A stretch of DNA of 19,151 bases from Kalaharituber pfeilii (Eukaryota; Ascomycota; Pezizomycetes; Pezizales; Pezizaceae). The notes beneath the pieces are model-generated. The model did no database searches, was not told the DNA's origin, and saw nothing but the letters and a program-made list of their open reading frames with translations. Location: assembly GCA_015179045.1 (NCBI GenBank), contig WHUZ01000250.1, forward strand, positions 1 to 19,151. Reading direction: 5' to 3'. This document shows positions 8,210 to 16,822 of the stretch, piece after piece; positions within the stretch are counted from its first letter, which is position 1; every line of letters begins with the position of its first letter. The position numbers were made by a program, and so were the translations under genes.

Positions 8210-10004
8210 ATGACAGGAGAGGAGGTGAAGAAGTGGAAGGAGGAAGCGAGGGTGGCTTGGAGAGGAAGGAGAAGGGCGAAGGAGACGGAGATGGAAGAGA
8301 GAATGGGAGCCCTAGAAGGGATAGTGAGGGAAATACATGTAGCAATGGGTCTCGCATCCGGGAAGGAGGAGAAGGCACTGGAAAGAGAAAAGAAGAAGAG
8401 GGAGGAGGAAAAGAGAGAGGAGGAGAAAAAGAGGAAAAGAGAGGCAGAGATCCGAGAAATCCGAAAAATGCAGGAAGAGGGGGAAAGAAAGAGGAAGAGA
8501 GGAGGAGAAGAGGAAGGAGGCAGAAGAAATAAGTAAAAAGAAGATTACAGAGGAGAGGAAGAAGGCAATGCAGAGGGTGGAGGTTCTAAAGAAGGTACAA
8601 GAGGCAATGGAGACGCCGGGGACCTCACAGGAGGAGGTGGCAGCTTTGGAGGAGAGAGAAAGGAAGCTGAGAGAGGAAGCAGAGAAAGCAGCAGCAGAAG
8701 CAGAGAAGAGGATTGAGGGGAAGACCTGGACAATTGTGAGGGGAAAAAAGTTGTGGAAGAGAACACTGAGGACGGTACATAAGAAACAGGTACCATATGG
8801 AAGGGAGGGGCTTGAGGAGAGGGAAATTTTATTGGAGAGGTGTGAGTCCCTCTGGGAGACATCGGCGAAGGTAGAAGGAGAAAAGGGGTGGAAGGTAGCA
8901 CAGGTGTCACGGAATCCAGCGGCATCAAAATTTGAGAGGACATGGCTCCTAGTGGATATCAGGGAGGAGGAGAAGGCGAAGGAGGTCATGGAGAAGTTCG
9001 GGGCATGGATGCGTCTAATTTTTGGGGAGGATCTTCTAAAGGTGGAGGTCTATAACAAGGATGCAGTCCCCCTGGTGATGAAGGGGGCAGACTACAAGGA
9101 TGGGAGAGGAGACATGGAGGTGATGAAAAAGAAGTTGAAAGAGGAGAACCCAGACATTAAGTTTGGATCCAGGCCACCAGTACGTTTTGGAGTGGTGCCA
9201 CTTATGGGTCCTCCACGGGTATCGCAGTTGAAGTTTGAAGTGGTGAATGCGGAGGAGGCAGTGAAGGTGCTGAAGAAAGGTTTAATATGGGGAGGAGAGA
9301 GGAAGGTGGTAGAGAAATATAAGCCAGGAGCGCACATGCAGGGAGATGTGCGAGTAAGTTATGCTAATATAGCAGCAGCAGGAGTGGAGCAGCCACAGCA
9401 GCAGCAGCAGCAACAAAGAATAGGGGGAGGAGTAATAAACGTACCCCCGGCATATTTCCAAGGGGGGCAACAGGCGCAGGTAGCAGGTACGCAGGAAAGC
9501 AGCCAGAGGAGTCAGGGGACAGGTTGTTTCAAGTGCGGGAAGAAAGGACATCTGGCGAGGGAGTGCAGGTTTCAGAGGGGCCAGATGGCATGTTATGCGT
9601 GTGGCAAGTGAGGCCATATTGCTAGAATCTGTCCAGAGAGACCTAAGCCGGTAGTTCCAAACCAGAGTCAGAAGAGAGAAAGAGTAGAGGAGACACCAAT
9701 GAAGAAGAAGCAGGAGGAGGGAAGTAAGGCAGCAAAGGTAGTGGATAAGGGGAAGGGGAAGGAAGTAGAAAAGGAGACCGGAGTCAGGTTCTCATTAGAA
9801 AACTGGGATGAGGAGGCAGCAAGGTTAGGGTTGGGGGGTTTTTTGAGAGAGAGAAAGGGGAGAGAGAGAATGGAGATTGACTCAAGAAGTGATATGGAGG
9901 GATCAATACATCGACCCACCATCAAGCTGGGAGACCTGTTTGGGAGAGCGCCTCAGGATGGGTGGGAGGCTGAGAGCAGTGGAGTACCAGACGCATTATG
10001 GTGA
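8210..10004 (+). pseudogene. LINE A ORF1: nucleic-acid-binding Gag-like protein (one frameshift, one stop)
   Basis: ORF1 of Tad1-type LINEs coats the RNA. The first ATG in frame is at 8210 (a stop at 8156-8158 bounds the frame). About 100 residues of Lys/Glu/Arg-rich, probably coiled-coil sequence follow. A +1 shift near 8500-8530 leads into the second frame, which runs to the stop at 10002-10004. Features there are a helical segment to about 8710, a globular middle (about 8720-9330), a polyglutamine run (9396-9416) and two CCHC knuckles: CFKCGKKGHLAREC (about 9529-9570) and CYACGK-stop-GHIARIC. The stop TGA at 9609-9611 replaces the Trp usual in CGKWGH, a TGG-to-TGA transition. The stop codon overlaps the ORF2 start. 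Well supported, but not intact. Confidence 0.88.
9396..9416 (+). repeat. CAG/CAA repeat encoding seven Gln in ORF1
   Basis: Five CAG codons and two CAA codons lie in frame between the globular part and the zinc knuckles of ORF1. A CAG-CCA pair precedes the run. This is a flexible linker and probably length-variable between copies. Confidence 0.8.
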
Positions 10005-11280
10005 AGGTAGGATACCTGAACGTGAGAGGGGGTAGTGTGGTAGGCCATGTATGGAGGGAGAATATTTTCAAGGAAGGGTGGGACTTGGGTTTTGAGGGAG
10101 AAGTTTGGAAGAGGAAGGAGGAGTCAGGGTGGAAGACAGGAACTCACCCAGGGCTGAAGAGAAGAGGGGAAGTAGGGGCGGGGACCAGGGTAGTAGGATG
10201 GGAAAGAGGAGGGAGAAGGTATGGGGAGGGGAGAAGGGGGGGGACAATGTTGTGTGGGATAGAGTGGGTGATGTGGTAGTGGGGGGGTATATGTAGATGG
10301 GAATTGGCGGGGAGAGGAGTTTGAAGGGTGGCTAGAGAGGGTGCTGGAAGTGGAAGGAGACTGTGTGATACTAGGTGACTGGAATGCACATAGTGAGTTG
10401 TGGAGCTTGGAGGGGACAGGAGAGAATAGCAGAGGAAAAGATCTTGAGGGAGAAAATGGAGGGGGCGGGATTTAGCCTGGCTGGGGAGAGAGTAGGAACA
10501 TGGAGGAGAGAGGTAGAAGGGCGACTGAAAGAATCAAGGATTGATCTGGTTTGGTACCGAGGGGTGAGGGGGGTAGAGGTGGAGTATCTAGATTTAGGTT
10601 CGGACCATTCAGCACTGGTAGTGGAGTTCGAGGAGAAGAAAAGAGAGGGAGAGGAAGAAGAGGTAAGGGTACGTATAGACTGGGAGCGGATGGAGAAAGA
10701 GATTGAGGGGTTGAATGGAGAGTGGGGAGAGCAGGAGAGAAAAGAGTGGGTGGAGAGAATAGGTGAGGGGGATGCATACCAGAAACTCAAGAGGTGGAAG
10801 AGATCACTTGAGAAGAAGGTCAGAGTGAGCGGAAAAAGCAAGAAGTGGTGGAGCGAGGAGATTGAGGAGCTGAGAAAGGAGGTAAACAGGCTTGCAAGAG
10901 GAGGCGTGGGAGCTCGTGCGAGACTGGCAAATGAGGAAAGAGTGAGGGGTTGGAAGGCAGCGGTACAGAAAATGAAGTGGAAGATCCGGGAGGAGAAAAG
11001 AAGGTGTTGGAGAGAGTTCATAGAAGAGGAGGGAGTCAGTGATCCATGGAGGTTAGTGAGGGTGGCGAAGAACCCCTTTGGGAGAGGAGAAAAGATGGGG
11101 ACTCTCATGGATGAGGAGGGGAGGGAGCTGGAAGGGGATGTAGAAAAGGCGGAAGCTCTGGTGAAGAGGAACTTCGCCTTCAAAGAGGAAGAGGAGGAGA
11201 CTCAGGAGAGCGGAGAGGTAGAGGAGGGAGAGAGGATAGAGACAGACAATGGAGGGGCGTGGAGGAAAGAAGAAGAGTAG
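9998..11280 (+). pseudogene. LINE A ORF2, N-terminal part: apurinic-like endonuclease and linker
   Basis: ORF2 starts with the ATG at 9998 (MVKVGYLNVRG), inside the last codons of ORF1. The exonuclease-endonuclease-phosphatase fold nicks the target DNA. Its motifs are NVRG at the N-terminus, GDWNAHS (10374-10394, catalytic Asp) and SDHSALVVEF (about 10600-10629, catalytic His), so the active-site residues remain. The frame changes near 10150-10200, at the G7 run near 10276, and at the A4 run around 10435. From there one frame is open to 11280 and encodes a Lys/Glu/Arg-rich linker (WRLVRVAKNP near 11050) before RT. The long open stretch that includes 10375-11280 is thus the inner part of ORF2, not a separate gene. 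Confidence 0.85.
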
Positions 11281-12660
11281 AGGAGGAGGTGAAAGCGGCC
11301 CTAAGAAGCACAAAAAACACATCAGCGCCAGGTCCAGATGGAATTGGATATCGCCTTATCAAAGCGGCATTGAAGACACCATTCGGAGACCAGCTGGTGA
11401 ACGAGGTTGCAGAGAAGTGGATGCAGAACCAGATTCCCAAGGAGTGGAAGGAAATGAAGGTTGTTATGATACCGAAACCAGGCAAGGATATTAGAACAAC
11501 GAAGGCCTGGAGACCGATCAACCTGATAAACTGTATAGGCAAGATCGGAGAGAAGTAATGGCGAACCGGCTCCACGAGGGAACAGGACTCTTCCATAAAC
11601 TGCAGCTGGGTGCGAGGAAGGGCAGAAATGCAGTGCAAGCAATGGCGAGGGCGGTGACAAAGGCACAGAGGTGCCTGCACAGAGGGGGAGGCAGCATGGG
11701 TCACAGCAGATGTAAAGGGGGGGTTCACAACATTGTTAGAAAGGAGGTGGTATTGAGAAGGATAGAGGAGAAGGGGAGCGTGGAGGTAAGAAAGAAGAGG
11801 AGGTGGCTGGAGAACTTCATGGGGATGAGAGAATTCGGTGTGGAGTGGGATGGAAAGAGTGAGAGGAAGAGGAAGGCGAATGTAGGGGTCCCACAGGGGT
11901 CCCCACTGTCACCAGTTCTCTTCTTGATTTTTTTGGCACCAACAATGGAGAAGATTGAGAAGAGAGTAAGGGGGTAGCGACAGGAGTGGAGGTTGAGGCG
12001 CCTTCGTATGTGGACGATATAGCAGTGACGGTCCTAGACTGGCATGGCTATTGGATATGGGAGGCTACGAGAGAAGGTAAAGAAGGAGGTGAAGGAGGTG
12101 CAGAGGAGGATCAGATCCCACTGGAAGAGTCGAATGGGGAGATGATAACGTTTGGCGTAGGAAAGAGGCAGAAGAAGGAGGGGGAGTTTCTGAAGTGGCT
12201 GGGGTCATCTTTGATGAAAATTGACCTTTACGGCACACTGGAAAAACAGAGTCAGACAGAGCAAGAAGGTTGACCGGAGCACTAGCGGGGTTGGGAAATA
12301 GGGATTGGGGGAATAAGCCCGAGGAGCTGGAGACAGATTTATACGGGCATGATTAGAGCGGTGGCCATGTGGGGTAGTGAGATAGGTTGGAGAGGACAGA
12401 AGGAATGGAGAAGAGAAAATGGAGAGAGTACAGCTGCAAGCATTAAAGAAGGCAGCTGGAGGGGGGAGAGGCACAGGGGTAGAGGGGGTGAACGCAGTGT
12501 GCGGAGTGGAGGGGCGGAGGTGATCCTGGACGCAGCACAGGCAAGGGCGATGGTTCGGGAAGTGGAGGTACCATCGGAGCTTGCAGAACTATGCACAGGA
12601 GATTTCAGGAGAGGGAATGAGGAGAAGGAGGAGGGACGAGGAACTGGAAGGACTGGGGGG
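11259..12660 (+). pseudogene. LINE A ORF2, middle: reverse transcriptase
   Basis: RT copies the LINE RNA at the nicked target. In order: SAPGPDGIGY (from 11322), IPKPGKD and WRPINLINCIGKIGEK (about 11470-11555), a frame change at 11555-11558, GARKGRNAVQAMARAV, motif A as TADVKGG with catalytic Asp codon 11709-11711 (a short out-of-frame stretch between two G runs), GVPQGSPLSP (11885-11914), and the active-site box YVDD (12007-12018), preceded by a frame change at the G5 run near 11967. After YVDD come a helical segment, WLG (about 12200), GLGNRDWG (12288-12311) and MWGSEIGWRGQKEW (about 12367), all LINE thumb features. At least eight small shifts are needed to read it. All key Asp codons survive. 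Confidence 0.9.
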
Positions 12661-13633
12661 TGCAGTGGGCCCTGGAAGAGGGGGATGGATATGAAAGCGT
12701 TTTGGACCGCTGGCAGGGGCAGTGGTCAAGGTTCTCGGAGGAGGGCGAGGAGATCTCATGGGGAGGAGAGTGTGAGAAGGTGAAAGTGGAGTGCGCAGAG
12801 AGGCTAGGTAGAAAGGGGGGAGGGAGAGAAGAGTGGGAGACCTCGGTTGAGGAAGCCGGAAGAGGGAGAGCGGTTCTCTTCTCGGATGGTAGTAAGGTCG
12901 AGGACAGCAAGGTGGGGGCGGGGGTGTGGGGGAGATCAGCGGTGGTGGCGGAGGTAGTAGGGAGAACGGCGACGGTTTTGACGGGGAGGTGAGGGGGTGA
13001 GAAGTTGCGCTGGAGAGTGTACCGGAGGAGGTACCGGTCCTGGTTTGCTTAGATTCTGAAGCTGCTGTCATGGCGATTCAGAAGGCAGGCAGGAGGGAAA
13101 GGGAAAGACGGAGGATGTGAGAAGGGTGGTGAATGCAGTGGCGAGGAGAAAGAAGAAGGGGGGGGATGCGAAACTGTTGTGGGTAAAAGCTCACATCGGA
13201 ATCGCAGGCAATGAGAAGGCGGATGAGTGGGCGAAGAAGGGGACGGTGATGCAGGGAAGGAGGTGGCCACCGGAAGTGGGGTGCGCCAGAGGGTGAAGGC
13301 GTGGAGGAAGGAGAAGAGAGAAGTGGAGGGCTTTGGAGGAGAAAGGTCATGGAGTGGAATAGGATAGCAGTATCCAATTTCACTGCCTTGCGCCTGGAGA
13401 GAGGAGGTGTGCAGTGTGGTTGAAGAGATAGGGGCGGCTGAGTCGGATAAGTGCAGGTGCGGGGAGGTGCAAACGGGGAGCACCTCGCTTTCCGATGCAG
13501 AAACCAGAAGAACCGTCCAGAAGGCTTTGAGAGGTGGGGCGACATGGAAAAAGAATTGGAAGAGAAAGGCGGAGAATGGGAGGAGTATGACGTTTTGGAG
13601 AATTTCTTCGCTGGGTCAAGTTCTAGAAGGTAG
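12661..13633 (+). pseudogene. LINE A ORF2, C-terminal part: RNase H and cysteine-rich end
   Basis: RNase H removes RNA from the hybrid; Tad1 and I-type LINEs carry it, L1 does not. LFSDGSK (SDGS 12882-12893, first catalytic Asp), CLDSEAAVMAI (Asp 13052-13054) and WVKAHIGIAGNEKADEWAK (Asp 13222-13224) are clear, in three different frames. The final segment contains a CRCG pair (13452-13463), then HLAFRC with His 13481-13483 and Cys 13495-13497. Together these form the C-terminal zinc-binding motif known from such LINEs. The frame between them shifts at the GGGG near 13475. ORF2 ends at TAG 13631-13633. Frameshifts make it non-functional as sequenced. Confidence 0.85.
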
Positions 13634-13781
13634 GAGAATGCGGGGTCAGTTCTTAGAAGCTAGGAGAGCGGGGGCGACGGCGCGTGGGGGCCATGTACGT
13701 AGAGAGTTAGTTTAGCCTGTCTCCGGGCTATGAGGGCTTGCCCAGGGACCCTGCCATGGCCAGTGCTACAAGCGGGGTTAT

Positions 13782-13788
<7 letters not shown>
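13634..13788 (+). other. 3' UTR of LINE A
   Basis: This non-coding stretch between the ORF2 stop and the A-tail ends in a conserved 3' terminus at 13716-13788 (TGAGGGCTTG, CCCAGGGACCCTG, GCGGGGTTATGTGAT). The same terminus recurs at 16754-16822. It should contain the signal the LINE RT recognises. GGGCTTGCCC can form a small hairpin. Confidence 0.8.

Positions 13789-13813
<25 letters not shown>
13789..13813 (+). repeat. Poly(A) tail of LINE A (25 A)
   Basis: An uninterrupted run of 25 A directly after the 3' UTR is the mark of target-primed reverse transcription. Its purity points to a fairly recent insertion compared with the decayed Gypsy elements. Confidence 0.9.
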
Positions 13814-15955
13814 GTATTGTTTTACTGTATCCCTTGGTGTGTGCACAAAGATTGAAAGTCATGACTATAAGCAGCATTTGAGCACCAGAAGTGATCAGAC
13901 TCGTCATTGCTCTAGAACAGTATTCACTGCTGTGTGACTTCATTTACCTTCAACCGGCCTCGACATATATACAGACACCCATGCATATAAGTAGCTGACT
14001 GGCCAGATGCATGGAGACCCCAAAGCGTAAGTCACTCCAGCTATTGCAACAGATAATTACTATTGAAAGGCAGCCAGGCCATACCGATCTTCGGAAGCCG
14101 AGGTCGACGTAGCCTACATAGCTACATTGACAATACTGTACATGCGAGAGAACCGCCAACTCTATTTTTTCCAGCTCGGAAGTGCAGCCACTGCAGATTC
14201 GTCCTAAACTCACCGTTCTATTTCAATGGCATCCTACATGCATGTGCTGTAGCAACTCCCAAGCTAATTACCAGCATGCCCAAGAACACAGTAGCCGAAA
14301 GCTTATTATCCACGGCCGATACAGTATCTTGCTCGACTTGAATAAACCAGACGCGGGGGGATAACAATCTACTGCATTCAGCAAGAGCTACAGTTCATTG
14401 TCTGTACACGCAAACGGCTTCTCGCCAGCTTCAAAGCATGCGTGTGAAAATCTAGAGCTAGGTAAAGGCACACGTAAGCTTCGAATTTTGAAGCTCGTGA
14501 AACGTTTAAACATGGTGCCGCGCGTCAAGAGTTATCAGGTTCCCAAGCCCAACAAAAGTTTGTTCTCACAATTGCCTTTGTTGAGAATTTGATGGAAGAT
14601 CTGGCCAGCATGACGAGCTTTCGAAAAGGTTCCGTGGACTGAGGGCCGGATGGTCAAGAGTTACTGTAGCACTTGGCCTCGACGACAGCGCTGTCGCATT
14701 AAATGGCGTGCCTAGAGGGGAAATAAACAGCAGTCTGATACAACGCATGTGCAGGACAAATGCAAGATATCCAAATCATGCTTTTACACAGATTCTTATT
14801 TTACACTGTACGGCAAGTTCAACCAATCCACATAGATTTGCAAGTGGATAGCCTTTTCAGCATATCTCGAACTATCATGCGTCCTATTCCTTTGTCGTTC
14901 TGTACAGTGCTACAAGCCAGTGACGTGGAAGTCTGAGATGTCCCTCGGTGGAAAGAACTAACCTCTTTTATTTTTGTTCATTACTCGGTAGAGGAAACGG
15001 CAGCTTATTTGTTTAAGGGGTGTCGGGGGTGACAAGGGCCGATGGCCTTAAGGTGGGGAGAGCAGGAGCTGACTAACACCAAAGGAGGAGAGGTGGAGTT
15101 CGGGAGTTCATGGAAGCGGTAGCAGAGGCCTTTTTCTTTTAACTTCTTGTAGATAGCTATTCAATAGCTCTCATCACGGTCCAGCAGGACCGCATACGAG
15201 TACTGAACCAAAAAAAAGAAAAAAGGGTACCGTCTTGCTGGACTCATGGTGAAAGAATTGACCTCACACACATGCATCAGGCCAGCGAGTGTATATTATT
15301 TTCTAGTGAGCTACGCTTTTATTAAGTAGCTGTAGACCAGGGCACCAGACAGGGAAGCAGAAGTAGATGAAACCGGATCTTTAAGTAACAGAAAATCCTT
15401 GACGTATCAATGCCGTGCTGGCCTGATTGCGAAATCTAATGATCGGGTGTGAGGGATACTGTTGAACTCGATGATGCCCTTGAGCAATGAATCACGTTAT
15501 GCTGGCTTGGATAAAGTATGATAATCTCAGGCATCTAATCCTAAGGTTAGTTATACCTAGCTCCCACAGTTGTGAGGCTGCACAGGGATCCGCAACGGGT
15601 CGGACCGTTCCAGTACTTCAATTGCAGCAAATCTCACCTTGAACAGATTTTCATGAATTGTTCGTTGGCTTTCCTTTACAGCAGGGCCCTCTATCTCAAC
15701 AAATTAATAGTGAGGTTTAACCATGTTAGCGACGCGTGCATTGGCCGATTCGTGCTGCTCTGCTCCTGCATAGTAGGGTGCACCTACATTGGATTGCTAG
15801 CAATTAGTTTACATCTACCCGTTAAACCTCATTAAGTAAGCTTAAGCACCTTGTTCCGCATGATATGCATATAGGAGTATGCTGGAGCTAAAATATCAAG
15901 AAGGAGGGAAAATCATGGAGTAATATCCTAGTCGGATCAGAATGGCATTGCTACA
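13814..15955. other. Intergenic DNA, no gene recognised
   Basis: No open frame here has recognisable domains or a sensible start. The longest are about 60-90 codons, and at least one (15572-15835) opens with GTG rather than ATG. Short inverted repeats are present: CCATGCAT (13979-13986) with ATGCATGG (14007-14014), AGCTATT-C-AATAGCT (15155-15169) and CGGTCC-AGCA-GGACCG (15177-15192). An AG-rich patch lies near 15041-15115. I see no tRNA, rRNA or transposon end beyond the LINE tail. A spliced host gene cannot be excluded. Confidence 0.5.
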
Positions 15956-16094
15956 TATGCTACTTGCCTACCATCCTCTCACGGCTGAGGACAGGGAAGG
16001 GCATGAGGAATGAATGGGAGACGAAGATAGGACGAATGCAGAGAGAGACAAACTGCAAAACATCTGGCGTTCAGGTGTAGGGCGATGGTATACC

Positions 16095-16109
16095 CAGGAG
16101 GGTGGCAGA
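16095..16109. repeat. Left copy of 15-bp target-site duplication
   Basis: CAGGAGGGTGGCAGA is identical to 16577-16591 and directly borders the T run of the minus-strand insert. The length suits LINE-type target-primed reverse transcription. Confidence 0.9.
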
Positions 16110-16133
16110 TTTTTTTTTTTTTTTTTTTTTTTT
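16110..16133 (-). repeat. Poly(A) tail of the retro-insert (24 T on + strand)
   Basis: An uninterrupted T run directly next to the left target-site copy. On the minus strand this is the A-tail following the 3' UTR. Confidence 0.9.
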
Positions 16134-16301
16134 ATATCAATACTCGCAGACCGCCCGAAGGGCTATGGCGAGGTCTTTATTAAAAGAGAGAAAGAAACGA
16201 AGAAGTCAACAACCCCAAATAACTACTCTCAACCAACTACCTAACTACCTACATGTATTGCCCGCGAACTCCTCCATGATGCGGGTGGCGCCCGGTATCT
16301 C

Positions 16302-16576
16302 CTACTTCCGTCCCCTCTCCGACTCATACCGGACCGACTTGTGCCATCGTCCACTCAGCCTCACCTTCTCGACATCCATCTCTTTTCCCAGGTAAATCAC
16401 CACCGAGCTGGTTTTCTTGCCTTCCTCCTCCAACACGTCCCTCTTCCTAAGCCAGCGAATCCCCCTTATCTTCCCTAACTCCTTATTCGCAGCTTCCAAC
16501 CACTGTTTGACCTTTCCCAGGTCTTTCCTCAGTGCGATACCGTGTATCACGATGCCGGCTTTTCCCCTAGTGGTGG
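16302..16576 (-). pseudogene. ORF1-like fragment inside the retro-insert
   Basis: The minus frame is open from the truncated 5' end (16576) to TAG at 16302-16304, about 90 codons. It reads TTRGKAGIVIHGIALRKD, then KQWLEAANKELG, IRGIRWLRKRDVL, KKTSSVVIYL and VEKVRLSGRWHK. The pattern of two strands, a helix, and a VVIYL strand resembles the RNA-binding middle domain of fungal LINE ORF1 proteins; this assignment rests on pattern memory, not a search. It is undamaged, with no stop or shift, in contrast to every other transposon frame here. There is no ATG near the 5' end, because of truncation. The adjoining frame into 16592-16620 is outside the insert. Confidence 0.6.
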
Positions 16577-16591
16577 CAGGAGGGTGGCAGA
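16577..16591. repeat. Right copy of 15-bp target-site duplication
   Basis: CAGGAGGGTGGCAGA, identical to 16095-16109. Joining the flanks at this repeat restores a continuous LINE B. Confidence 0.9.
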
Positions 16592-16753
16592 GATGGGAGG
16601 ATGTAGGTGAAGACAGGTAGATGGGAAGGCAGGAGAATGGCGAAGAGATGGATATCCTCGAGCAGCTACTCTACTCCATAAGCGTATAAATGGTGGGAGG
16701 ACAGGGGAACAGGAGGGAGGATAGTGTAGCTAGCTCTAGGTTTTCTGTTATGT

Positions 16754-16822
16754 CCGTCTCTGCGCATGAGGGCTTCGACCCAGGGACCCTGCTATGGCTG
16801 CAAGCGGGGTTATGTGATATTT
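16754..16822 (+). repeat. 3' terminus of LINE B, matching LINE A 3' end
   Basis: Shared blocks with 13716-13788 are ATGAGGGCTT, CCCAGGGACCCTG, and GCAAGCGGGGTTATGTGAT (ACAAGCG... in LINE A). LINE B lacks a few bases before the last block. The conservation in otherwise different sequences suggests a recognition signal for reverse transcription. Confidence 0.8.

Larger units (their letters stand above)
8144..13813 (+). mobile_element. Tad1-like LINE with RNase H (LINE A)
   Basis: A non-LTR retrotransposon of about 5.7 kb. ORF1 has two CCHC zinc knuckles. ORF2 has an apurinic-type endonuclease, RT (SAPGPDG, GVPQGSPLSP, YVDD), RNase H and a C-terminal cysteine motif. A short 3' UTR and 25 A residues end it. 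This set is typical of the fungal Tad1 clade. The 5' end abuts the LTR of element 2, and no target-site duplication of the sequence after the tail (GTATTGTTTTACTG) was seen to the left, so the 5' end is truncated or displaced. Damage consists mainly of one-base shifts, several at A or G runs, with few stops. The coding strand is extremely purine-rich. Confidence 0.92.
16110..16576 (-). mobile_element. 467-bp minus-strand retro-insert with poly(A) tail and TSD
   Basis: Read on the minus strand, the insert runs from 16576 to a 24-residue A-tail (T run 16110-16133). It is flanked by identical 15-bp direct repeats (16095-16109 and 16577-16591), which show it was inserted by a LINE-type enzyme. 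The 5' end starts in mid-coding sequence, so it is 5'-truncated. It holds an ORF1-like fragment and a 168-nt 3' UTR with a GCCC-TTC-GGGC hairpin (16153-16163), but no ORF2. It may derive from an ORF1-only, non-autonomous LINE, or be a retrocopy of another mRNA. The insertion split LINE B. Confidence 0.85.
15956..16822 (+). mobile_element. LINE B: 3' fragment of a Tad1-like LINE, split by a nested insert
   Basis: The left part (about 15956-16094) can be read as RLRTGKGMRNEWETKIG, followed by a Cys-containing stretch, which matches the C-terminal end of Tad1-type ORF2. The right part (16592-16822) gives ENGEEMDILEQLL, similar to the last residues of LINE A ORF2 (GEWEEYDVLENFF), then a 3' UTR. 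Its last 69 bases (16754-16822) closely match the 3' end of LINE A (13716-13788). No A-tail remains. LINE B belongs to a related but distinct family and was interrupted by the minus-strand insert. The left limit is approximate. Confidence 0.7.

Noticed and set aside
8312..8989. Antisense open frame of 225 codons (Ser/Phe/Leu-rich)
   Set aside because: It lies opposite the purine-rich ORF1 of LINE A. Few stops arise there because the complementary strand is pyrimidine-rich. No domain.
10371..11183. Antisense open frame of 270 codons
   Set aside because: It mirrors the ORF2 linker of LINE A. Its composition follows from the GA-rich coding strand; no motif supports a real protein.
10375..11280. 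301-codon + strand frame as an independent gene
   Set aside because: It starts with GTG inside the GDWNAH endonuclease motif and is the continuation of ORF2 after a +1 shift.
12589..13545. Several antisense Pro/Ser-rich open frames
   Set aside because: Shadows of the RNase H part of ORF2, which has three catalytic Asp motifs on the + strand.
15572..15835. 87-codon frame with hydrophobic C-terminus
   Set aside because: Begins with GTG, has no ATG until residue 28 and no family pattern; judged chance.
16417..16620. 67-codon + strand frame
   Set aside because: Opposite strand of the ORF1-like fragment in the minus-strand retro-insert and crosses its boundary.
16110..16822. 5' inversion (twin priming) of a single LINE
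   Set aside because: The inverted part has its own poly(A) tail and is flanked by a 15-bp duplication on both sides, which indicates a separate insertion and not an inverted 5' segment.
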